NCBI GenBank assembly: GCA_020091685.1
Contig: CM034612.1
Location: 24,513,158-24,577,157 of the forward strand
Reading direction: 5' to 3'
Length of the DNA stretch: 64,000 nucleotides
Origin: Lutjanus erythropterus
Taxonomy: Eukaryota; Chordata; Actinopteri; Lutjaniformes; Lutjanidae
This document shows positions 36,152 to 46,256 of this stretch, piece after piece. The position numbers were made by a program, and so were the translations under genes. The notes below the pieces were generated by a model. That model was not told where the DNA came from. It saw only the letters and a program-made list of their open reading frames with translations, and did not search any database. Numbering within the stretch: position 1 is the first letter of the stretch; each line of letters starts with the position of its first letter.

Positions 36152-38280
36152 CGGAGGACAGAGCTGGGACTCTGAGAATGGCTGCCTTGGTTATAGAAAG
36201 GCAACAAAATGAGTGAAGGGCAGAATTTTTTGGAAGCAAACTTGATTTAAAAAACTGTCGTTGTATGCAGGCGTGGGGTCTGAATTAGACATATAAACAG
36301 GTGCTGAAAGAAAGAAAGGTAATGCGCGCTTGTCTGGGCATAAAGGGGAGGATATCCAGTCAACTCTGGGTGACACAGAGAGCTCTGATTGGTTGAGAAT
36401 GTGGGCTAAATGAACCAAACGCATGCAAAGACAAAAATGTGTGGGTGAAGCAGGTCTTCAAGATGTTTTAAATGGGGAACTCACCCTCAGAGGACGGACT
36501 TGAAGAGGGATTCTCCTGATGATGTTCCCTACATGTTTAAACAAACTGCTGACAAATTAGGCTGCTTCTGATTCTACGGCCTCGCACGCGCCCTGACCCC
36601 AATGCATCGTGGGAGCTAAGCTTATCTCCCTCTCCCCCTGATCAATAGAGACACTCCGTCAAATTGTAAAACACAATTCATGCCCTTTGCTGCGCTGTCA
36701 GCGCAGTGTTAGCACCCATCACCCCTTGCCCTCATTAGATTTATACATTTCAGAGGGAAACTGGCTCATCACCGCCTCAAGGACGCCCTGGAATAGATGG
36801 CTACTGACTTCACTCTCAAGACCTCTACAACTGTAACTGTGGCCTTCAGCCAACAGTTGTAACGAGTGGTCTCTATCATTACGATGTTGGCAGAAGGGAC
36901 CTCTTGTGTTACGACCCGAGGACCCCGTGAAAACTCCTGTTGCAGCAGTAAAGTGTGGAAGTGCTAAACAAATCATTGCCTGTAACACCAAGCATCCTTA
37001 ACACTTTGGGCTACAGGACGTGGTTAGAAAGGTACAAGGACGCTCTCATGAGAGTGGGCGCACCAGCTGGAAGTCTGAGCTGAAAGAAAAGAGACAGCCC
37101 GTGTGGTTGTGGAAGGGTTAAAGGCACTGGATCTCATAACCCCGCCCTGCCGTGCCCCACCACGCCCCACCCAGGGGCTCAGTGGACACACCCAGGGCAC
37201 CAAGCCCCTACTCCAACGACCAAACGTGTTTCAGTAAATTAAGATTATCCTTTGTCTTCTTGCTTATTTTTGTTATTATTGTCTTATGAAGCATTGCTGC
37301 GAGCAGCAATAACTAAAGATTATTTAATTTGCTTTGTTGATGAAAGAGAGAAAGATTTAATTTTTCCTGGGCCTGATGAACAATTTAGGAAATTTTTAAA
37401 GTTGAACTGTTGTTAAGAGTTTTGTTTTGTCATGTCAGTTTCTTCTTCACAACTTGCCTCCGATACATTATTAATGCATCACAGGATTCTCGTTTCTAAA
37501 GGGTGTACGGTACATTTCCGCCCATGGCTTTGTCCTTCTGTGTCTCAGATCATCAGAGATTTATGGCTTATTTTCCATTTCCTGTTGTTAAACATTTGGT
37601 GCCAAAATTGCTGTGAGAGCCTCAGAGATCCACACTCGGTGTTTGGTGCACATCACCCCTACCACCACCCACCACCCCCACCCCCATCTGACCCCCAGCC
37701 TCACCCCTTTCCCAGCCAGAACATGAGAACTGGCTGCTGCTCTCAGTGTACATATCAACAATCTGCTGCCTGCATCACAGAATCAGAGACTCTATCTCAT
37801 ACTGTAATGTGATTAATGTTAGCTATGTTAAGCAATGTCAAGGTTAATAACTGCACTCTCCATCATGCTGTGAATTGGATTACAGGCTGTTGTGTAAGCA
37901 TTATACAGGAGAGAGTAGAGAGGGAAAGGAGACAGAGAGAGTCCCTTTGTTTTTTACACCTCTTTATAAATTCTAAACCACTCCGGCTTCAAAGTGAAAG
38001 ATATGTCGTTTTTTTAGAAAAGCTGCATCTCTTTGTTGCACTTGATTGAACCAGAAATATTTTTCTTATTCATTTATGCTATTTTGAATTTGACCGCTCA
38101 TTTTGAAATCTGTCTCAGCCTTTTGGAAGTTCAATAATTAATAAGAACATCATCACCTTTAAAGCAGTCTTGCAGTGCAAGAGATGTTTTTAATGGGCTG
38201 TTTACCCTCACATTTTCACATCAAAATTGATAGTCAGGTAAAGTGTACTTAACTTGGTCATACCACAAGTCAAGGTCCTC
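36152..38280 (+). other. chst11: Probable chst11 3' UTR and downstream flank
   Basis: This non-coding stretch directly follows the stop codon and is mostly unique in appearance. It includes a C-rich run at about 37130-37210 and CCACC runs at about 37660-37690. Long 3' UTRs are usual for CHST11, so part of this should be transcribed. I saw no AATAAA or ATTAAA here; the first ones found are near 39657 (ATTAAA) and 39891 (AATAAA). The transcript end is therefore not placed. Confidence 0.5.
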
Positions 38281-38286
38281 TTCTCC

Positions 38287-39590
38287 AGAGGTGGGACCAA
38301 GTCATTGTTTTGCAAGTCAAAAGTCTAAATTTTGACTTTTTGCTAAGTCCTGAGTCAAGTCCCAATTTCTAAACTTTGAGATGTTCCAAAACTATCTTTG
38401 TCCTTCCTGATACCAATTCCAATACCTGAACTTTGGCATGGAGGCTGATCCAGAGTACCGATCCAATACCAGTGCGTTTTGTTTGGGTTTTTTGTTTTTT
38501 TGTTTTTTTGTTTTTTTGTTTTCTTTTCTTTTCTTTTTTTAATCTCCAAGTTCAATCTGCTCAGCAAAGAGTCTGTTTTCTTCTCCCCACAACCCCAAGA
38601 GACCAGTCCAGGTCACAATCATACAAGAAACCACACTGGGTTTTACTGCAGATCGCCACAAAAACAAACCGAATCAAGCAATACAGATTGAGGTCCACTT
38701 CTCCAGAAGTCACAAGTACATCTCAAGTTTTTGCATTTAAGTCTTGATACAAGACAGTCAAGTCCTGAGTCAAGTCCCAATTCCTAAACTTTTGAGTTTG
38801 GAGTCTGGTTCACAATCATACAAGGAAGTCCACTCTGGGTTATACCATGGATCCAAACAAAGACAAACTGAATCAGGAAATAGAGATTGAAATACCACCG
38901 TCTGTATTTGTAGTTCAATAACAGAGATCATGTACTGTCAGTGAGTCAGGTAATAACTTAGTCAGGTGTCTCCCGTAGCTCTGCTAAGACACCAGCAACT
39001 CTTGGAAAAACTCCGACTGGAAAATATACTGTCCATCATGTGCTTACCACGTGGTGTCTACAATAACTCGGACTTTGCAGAGTGATCTGAAGCGGAGGTA
39101 AACCTGAGATTTCCGTTTTCCACTGACCAGAAAATTTGGTGTTTGCTGGGAAGTAGCGGGATTCTGTTTCGGGTCTAGTATGGGGTAGTATTGCATCGGT
39201 GCAGACTCCCACTCACTGATGCCCGATGCTGCATTTTAGTCAGCATCAGAGGCATTTTTCGATACTAACCCTAGTCACAACATGCTCTTCGCTAAAAGTA
39301 AGGCCATTTAAAAACACAGCCTCAACTTACTGTTGTTTGTGCAACTTCAAATGTTGCCTCTCTGGCTGGAATTGTCGGCCTGCACATTTTGCATACTGCA
39401 TCTTGCTTTTTGTTTGCCATCCTGTAGTTTTTGTATGTGAATGTAATGCTAGTTCTTCATGGTTCTCTCCTGCAACTCTGTTGCTGTCAGATTGGTTCAA
39501 ACAAAGTTGATCTGAGGACTTGCTGGGAATGAACAGCTTTAACAATAGTTAAGTTTAATCTTTGGGCTTGGTGTAAGGTATCAGGTGTTG
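38287..39590. repeat. Dispersed repeat, copy 2, with nested insertion
   Basis: Left phrases AGGTGGGACCAAGTCATTG and AGTCCTGAGTCAAGTCCCAA and right phrases TTTTGCATACTGCATC and TTTAATCTTTGGGCTTGG correspond to 1530-2070. Between them lie a second AGTCCTGAGTCAAGTCCCAA block (38762) and a different repeat with CCGATCCAATACCAGTGCG (38458-38476) plus a T-rich run. This suggests nested insertion. Confidence 0.65.
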
Positions 39591-40737
39591 TCAAAAGGCT
39601 CAAGGTCCACTCCTCTTCACTCTACTCTAAAGTTGTATCTGTGGTGACCCAGTGTCATTAAAATGAAGCTGGTAAGTGAAATGTCAGCGTAACTGATACA
39701 GTAGGTGTGCTGACCAAATCTTGTCCTTCGGGACACATTCTGTTGGATATTTTAGCTGCAAACCTCTTCTTGCAGCTTTTGAAGTCTTGTTACCGTACAT
39801 GTGTGCGCACATGCCTGTGTGTGTGGGTTATAATGAGAGAACTGCTCTTATTTTTCTCTTTTTTTAACCTCCACACAGACATCTGGCTCTAATAAAGGAG
39901 AACAGCTACTGGCCTGGCCTGTAGCCCCGTCCGGCGTCCTCCTGCAGAAACAATGGCTGTATTCTCAGCACGGCCTCCTCCTGGGACAGGCGCACAAAAA
40001 TACACACACACATTAGCACTCCTGCTGATGTTGATGCCACGCAGCGTCTTACTCAGCAGTTGTAGGCAGAGGCACGGTCGGGCAGCACCTCTCCACTTTA
40101 ACACACTGACTGAGCCTCAGCTTAAACTGCTCATTTAACCCCCAGAATGGAAGACGAACGATACACAAAGGACCTCTTAGCCTGCAAACAAGCCATTACA
40201 GAGGCCTCCCTTCTCCTCGCACCATTTTCTCCTCTCCCACCTCACTCCAAGTGGCCTCCTGTATAAGAATACAGAAGCAAGTCAGTGTCGATGATCCCTG
40301 TCATCCCTGCAGGAAAAGGGCAGCCTGCTTAAACAAACAGAGCGCCTAAAAATCCCCACTGGGGGAACAAAGCGAGCACCGAGAGGCCCCGGCTGATTTT
40401 CTGCCTCGGCCAAAAACAACCACATTTTGAGCACTTTTGTCCCTATTCTTAACTGCTCAGTGTGTATAAATCCAGGCCTGTTTACTGCCCAGTCTTCACT
40501 CCTACTGCTGCAGAGTGTTTATATTCAAGTCAAGCCAACAGGTATATTTATGTTGTTGTTGACGAGGTCTATTGTTAGACTGAATTACATATTTGCTGTT
40601 TTGCTGAGCTTTTTCTCTCAAGGAGGAGTGAATAATGTGATTTGTGCTTATATCTTTATTTTGTTATTTATGCTAAAATGAAATCACATGTATATATAGT
40701 AAAGCATAGCGTCTTAGCAGGTAAATATTGTTGTCTA

Positions 40738-41511
40738 TTAAAGGGATAGTTTGGCAATTCTGAAAAAACACTTATTTCATACCTGACAAATTTTGTGAGA
40801 AGATTAATACCATTCTCATATCTGTTAAATACGAAGCAACAACCAGAACCTAGTTAGCTTAGCATGAAAACTGGAAACGGGAACAGCTAGCTTGGCTCTG
40901 ACCAAAGGTAAAACAAGACTAAGAGCCTGTAGCCAGGCTAGCTGCTCTCTGAAGTCTCCATTGTTGGTTGCTTTCCAGGTAACTTAGCTATGTTAGCTAA
41001 TGTTAGTGATGGTTAATTGATTAGCTCTTGCAAATTGCCACGTTTTCACCAAAAACATTTATCAGTCCATGCATTTACTGATACTTTTAGCAAAATATTT
41101 ATTTCCAGTTATAATTGCAGTGAAAAATGACATATTGACGTTAACATTACATTTTTACGTGTCCTAGCTGACATGACGTTTTATACTGGTACCATGTTAG
41201 AATGATAAACAACAACAAGCTTTGTTATTTGTACAGTGAATGATAAACAACAGCATCATATAGGCTGTTCACTAGCTAATGCACAGAATGTATGCTAGCT
41301 AGCTAATATTCTGACACGAACAAAAGCAATGTATGTGCATGTTATATTTACGTTTTGCAAGCTGTTTCCAGTTATTTTATGCTATAAGAAGCTAACTGGC
41401 TGCTAGGTGTAGCTTTATAATGAGCAGACCTGTGTGGCATCAATCTTCTCATCTAACGCACAGTAAGATATCAAAAAAGTGTATTTCCAAAATGTCAAAC
41501 TACTCCTTTAA
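40738..41511. mobile_element. TTAA-ended inverted-repeat element, 774 bp
   Basis: The left end is TTAAAGGGATAGTTTGGCAA and the right end on the minus strand is TTAAAGGAGTAGTTTGACAT; both abut TTAA. TTAA ends fit a piggyBac- or Kolobok-type non-autonomous element. The interior is rich in GTTAGCTA/GCTAGCT words and is non-coding. Confidence 0.85.
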
Positions 41512-44500
41512 AGGGCAGAAGATATCTTAGAGTATAAATAAAAATGTTTCTATGCTTTTGGAGTTTTTTTTTTCTTTTATTCTGGTTCCTTTTTGGCACC
41601 AAAAACACAATATTTTAAACTACCAAAACTTTTCTAATATCTCATCTCATCAGCACAGAAGGACAAAGCCGGGAAGCTTTTATCAGCCTCGCTCATTCTC
41701 TGTCTGTTTCATTTCACACATATCTACAGTCCCAATGCAGGATGTTTTTGTACAATGTGGACATGATGTCATTCATACTGCTGTTGTTTTTGAGCTGTCA
41801 TGTTTGGATGTTGGATCGATTAATTACTCCGGCTGCCTCACACACTTATACACACATACGCACACTCTGTTTGTGTGGCACTCTTGTTTCTGCTGTGCCT
41901 TTCATTCGCAGCAACACAGAGCCGCTGAGAAGATTCAGAGCCTCTTCTCTCTGTGGTCGCCTGGGCTTTCCTCCACACTGACACACACACATGTACACAC
42001 ACACACCAGGAAGCACCCAAATTTTAAAAACTGGCTTGAATTTGAGGAACACAAAATGCATCACATTCAGTAACACCAGTAAGGATGTTTTTTAGTTGAA
42101 GAGAAGCCCATTCACACTCCCTACACTACAGTACACACACACACACACACAGTTACATACACCCACTGTGATATCACACAGTGAAGCACCTGCAGAAGCC
42201 CATGTGACTGCAGAGACACACAGAGAGCAAAGCTCTGGAGCCTTGCAAGCTCATGTAATGTGGATACATTTTAATCTTTTTCTCTTATTGAAGTGATTCT
42301 TACACATGGATTAAAAAAAATATATATCAAAAATCTCTTTAATGTAATGTAATCATGTGATCCATTTTGTGGAACGTCATTTGCTGACACTCCCTTTCCC
42401 TTTTTGCACTTGCCCTGTAAACAACAAAGAATATTTTTGGTAGAATTCAGGTGAAGAAACCTGCTTAAAATATTTATTTTCTAACGACGTAGGCCTTATT
42501 ACAAAAGATTACTTCCATTAAGAAGTAATTTGTTATGTTAATGTGTCATGTACTGAAAAAAGGAGCTCGCTAAAGTACTTTTGCATTACCAAAAATGAAA
42601 ACCACTTTGTGATAACTTGTGCATGTTAGTTATGTTGTCATGATCTGACAGCAAACAGAGGAAACAGGAGGAAACACACAGTCCATCATGTTTCAACAAG
42701 CAACTAATGAAGCACTTAGTTTCCCAAACTACATGCCTACATACGCACTGTAAAAGTGCACAGGCTTTGCAAATCGCCCAACCAATGTTCTCTGTAGTGT
42801 ATTTTTTTTTAAAACTGCTAGTTTTTCAAATATGTGTCAGATAGTCGTTCCTCTGATGAGATTTCCAAAGCAAAGCAGTCTCTCCATAAGTGCACCAGTC
42901 TGGATGGTGTTAGAAGTGTCTCAAACAAAGATTTGATCATGGAGGATTTGTTCAATGCATCCATGAGATCCGACTTAGGATATGCAATGTTCAGTGTCCA
43001 CCGAGGGACTCTGGGTGTCTGTCCTACGTCACGCTTGGAGTCTCCTCCACTGATAGAGGCAGGTATTGGTATTTCTTACCCCCAACACTGGTAAAATTTT
43101 CTTTCATTGGCTGAAGGTTTGTGGTATCAGATTTCTTTCAGACTTATTGAGGTACTTTTTGCCTACTTTAGTATTTCAGCATAAATTGTAAAATAAAATA
43201 TAATTATTATGAAGGATTAGCACAAATTGAAGTACCTTAACTTACCTTAACTAACTAAGTTCCCATCAGGTTATAAAACATGTTAATTTAGTTCTGCAAG
43301 TACAAATAAAGTCCTTTTCATATATTAAAATACTCTTACGATGTTTGACTGAAATCCTTTTCAGTCCTCATTAAAATGTTAGCTGCTCCTAGCAGCTACC
43401 ACAGTTTCCCAACAAGAACTTTGTTAACACAATTTTTAGCTTGTTTGTCATCTGACACAACAGTCAGAGATTATATCTCATCCATACAGGGTTAGTAGTA
43501 TACAGCTGTTAATTTTCAGGAATTACCAGGATGGAGAAAATTGCACTGGATCATCTCTAGTCATGTTTCCAGGTCACAACAATGACTTTAATGACTACAG
43601 TGTTATCATAACATCCCATTAAATGATGAACAAAAGTACTAAAATATGATCCACGAGGTAATAAAGTGAAATGACCCTCTTTCTTTATGTGATCTCTGCC
43701 GTTTTTGAAACATTCATTGTTGTTTACAGAGCTAGTGTGAAGAACAGGCCCAGTGGAAGCTATTTAAGTCATTTTCTGTGATAAATTAGAGTGGGTGGAA
43801 GCTCATTATCACATCTTAACAGCATTTGTCAAATGTGTCCATATTAGTGTGGCTGCATGTGTCTCTGTGCTGCCCTGACATCTCGTACATACATCCTCCG
43901 TCAGCGAGCAGAGGTCACACACACCCTCTGTCCTCCTGAGTGTGTCCAGCAGCCTCGTGTAGTGTAACCTGTACAGTAATGTGTGCGTGTGTGTGCGTGT
44001 GTGTGTGTGACCTTTTGAGGAATGAGTTTTAAATCAGCCGTGTCTGTTACTGAATTTATATCATCAGCATTCATCAGTGTGTATCGGAGTGCCTCATGTG
44101 CTGTAAGTACAAGTGGAGCGGCTGGATGTTGGCTGCATGAGTGTGTGTAGGTGGTCTGTGTGTGTGTGTGCGTGTGTGTGGACACTCTGTGCTGTACCCA
44201 CTCTGCCTTAGAGGGAACCGCTCCAAGGGAGGCGAGACTCTCATTCAAACAGGCGCCATTTATTTATTTATTTATTCTCAGACAACTCCCTGTACTCCTT
44301 CCTCGCTGTCACCATGGCAACACACCTAAACTCTCTGTATCTCCGGTTTTTCCTCCCGGGACAGCCTCTCGCTGTTCTGTTTTACTCCGTTCATTTTCAG
44401 GCGCACTCACTGAAATCATGAATAATTGACTGTGTACTGTACACTGAGTGTGGGAGAGTGGTGTCGATCCTACAGCAGCACGACCCGCGGTTCATCTGTC

Positions 44501-44914
44501 TGATGTTTTCACAATAAAATAACACTGAAATTCCCAGAGCCTCCCGGTGCTGCTTATTTCATGTGTGGATGTGAAATATGTAACATACCAGCTGTACATG
44601 ACCTCTGACACAGAACAGTCCACGCAGCACTTGAACACACCATACAGGACATGAATAAAGCCATGAATTCAGCTCGCTTCCAGGAACTTCCTCTACATGT
44701 CCATCAAGATAATGGTGATCCAACTCAAGAGGGTAAAATACTAGCACTGGTACACACACTGTAAGGATAACACAGTGTGAGTCCACACACAAGGAAAATG
44801 ATCATCATTATTTATAATCCAGTAATTTTGCTGGAGTTTGTTAAAAGGTTTTCCTGAGTCAGTACAGATAGTATTACTGCCACATCAAGAAAAGAAAAAT
44901 TGATCAGTATCACA
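41512..44914. other. Intergenic DNA
   Basis: Contains GT/CA-rich patches (41845-42005, 42130-42152, 43980-44010, 44140-44182) and a TTTA run (44258-44277). The open frame at 42834-43094 resembles no protein I know. The 44190-44560 stretch is more G+C-rich and ends near an AATAAA (44513), so a transcribed 3' end is conceivable but unsupported. I looked here for upstream STAT exons and saw none. Confidence 0.5.
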
Positions 44915-45076
44915 TTATAACATGAAGAGTTCACTGTTATAAAAAGATATAGTCTTTATCTCATTATAAAATTAAATGTTTCATGTTATAACATGGTAAC
45001 TTATTGTTATAACAAAATATTTCATGTCATGTATTAACTTTTCGTTATACTAGTTATCTTGTTATAAAATGATAAC
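44915..45076. repeat. TTATAACATGATAA-rich array, left segment
   Basis: Irregular repetition of TTATAACATG, GTTATAA and ATGATAACTTA words, both strands alike because the core is near-palindromic. Continues at 45618 after an inserted element. Confidence 0.8.
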
Positions 45077-45617
45077 TTAAAGGAGAAGTCTGTATGTATA
45101 TTTATTGTAGTAAATCATAAAATGTCCATATGTCATCAGAGATTATGGAAACATGTTGAAATATTTGCTTCTCTAACAACAAAGTTGCAGCTGCAGTGTC
45201 CCTTGAAATTTGTGTTCCAGGCCAGAATAACTTAATTTGCCCATTTCACATTAATTAGAGTTCATATTAATGTCGAATGTTTGCTGAATGAGTTAGTGTC
45301 TCTTAATGAAGAGAAATCATTAGTAATATTGCAGAAGACGTAGATGTTTGTGATATTTAAAGTGAGAAAAATGTTGATGGAGTTTGGCAGACAGTGAGAC
45401 AGACAGCCACTTAACTAAAACTAACTAAAACTTATTTCAGAGCAGTGGGCTTTTTTGTCTTTGCATTACTTTACGTTGACAGACAACTCACTTCAACAAT
45501 AAATCATATATTAAATAGGATTTCAAGCTAATGAATATACAGTCAATGGCTCCAACTCTCTATCTGGACTGCAGTATTCATTTTTGCACATGCAATTGTT
45601 ACATATTGCTCCTTTAA
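45077..45617. mobile_element. TTAA-ended inverted-repeat element, 541 bp, inserted in the TTATAAC array
   Basis: The left end is TTAAAGGAGAAGTCTGTATG and the right end on the minus strand is TTAAAGGAGCAATATGTAAC. The array resumes immediately on the far side (AATTGTTATAATGTG), so the element landed in the array. It is non-coding and has the same TTAAAGG terminus as 40738-41511 but a different interior. Confidence 0.85.
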
Positions 45618-45815
45618 ATTGTTATAATGTGCCTTTATAAAGATATAACTTATCAACTTATGAGAACATCACATGAAACATGAAACATTTCAGGTTATAA
45701 TGTGATAACTTAAATTGTTATAATGTGACATTATAAGGATATGAGTTATTGCATTGTTATAACATGATAAGTTATCGTTTTAACATATAACATTTCACAT
45801 TATAATGTGATCATT
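45618..45815. repeat. TTATAACATGATAA-rich array, right segment
   Basis: GTTATAATGTG, ACATTATAAGGATATGA and GTTATAACATGATAAG words. It ends about 140 bases before the STAT1-like exon. Confidence 0.8.
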
Positions 45816-45952
45816 TTACTTTTGATACTTTAAATAAACCCTCTGACACAAATGTACTTTTACTCAAACTATTTTTAAAGTATGGTTTATACTACTGTGA
45901 CTTAAATAAAGAATCTGAATCAATCAGTCTTTTTCTGTTTAATGACCTCCAG

Positions 45953-46028
45953 CTCCAGAGCCTATGGACATGGAGAACCTGGAGAGGACAGGCTACATGA
46001 AGACAGAGCTCATATCTGTCTCAGAAGT
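45953..46028 (+). CDS. stat1: stat1-like exon with the activating tyrosine
   Basis: The 76-nt exon lies between TTTTTCTGTTTAATGACCTCCAG and GTGAGC. CT completes an alanine codon begun upstream; 24 codons follow, then GT of a split valine codon. The tyrosine of TGYMKTEL corresponds to human Y701, whose phosphorylation drives SH2-mediated dimerisation. No upstream exon ending in a phase-1 donor was identified. Confidence 0.88.
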
Positions 46029-46256
46029 GTGAGCATCAGTCCCTGACACACATTTAAAATCCCAGCATGATAGATTTAGTTATTGATTGATTGATCGATC
46101 AGAGTTAACGTAGGTGTTTTTCTGTACCTTTGGTCCAAACATCCGTCCAGACTACAGGACAACATGATGCCAGTGTCTCCTGATGACTACAAGGCTCTGG
46201 CGCAGTACATCAGTCCCGGAGACATGGACGCTGTGGTGAGTAACGCTTCATACTGA
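45953..46256 (+). CDS. stat1: STAT1 C-terminal transactivation domain fragment (two exons, orphan)
   Basis: Two exons joined in frame (45953-46028, 46151-46235) match the C-terminal end of STAT1, the interferon-activated transcription factor. Seen: APEPMDM (first residue split across the missing upstream exon), GYMKTELISVSEV, then LQDNMMPVSPDDYKAL. Human STAT1 has APEPMEL, GYIKTELISVSEV and LQTTDNLLPMSPEEF. The Jak-phosphorylated tyrosine (Y701 in human), the K-x-E SUMO site next to it, and the serine of the P-x-S-P motif (S727 in human) are all kept. Reading on past the second exon gives VSNASY and a TGA at 46254-46256. No SH2, DNA-binding, coiled-coil or N-terminal STAT exon was seen in the window, so this cannot make a full STAT. 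It is either a partial gene duplication that kept its introns, and so not a retrocopy, or an assembly artefact. The intact frame argues that it is young or still used. Confidence 0.88.
46151..46235 (+). CDS. stat1: stat1-like exon with the PxSP serine
   Basis: The 85-nt exon follows a 122-bp intron with a T/C-rich tract and TCCAG. A completes the valine codon; 28 codons follow, ending GDMDAV before GTGAGT. The serine of PVSPDDY matches human S727, needed for full transactivation. The exon could splice on to a tiny last exon, as in human STAT1 (Asn-Thr-Val-stop), or end by read-through, because a TGA at 46254 is followed by AATAAA at 46340. Confidence 0.85.

Noticed and set aside
42834-43094. 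86-codon open frame (MSDSRSSDEISKAK...)
   Set aside because: Complex composition but no family resemblance; checked as a possible upstream STAT exon and it does not match. Left as unsupported.
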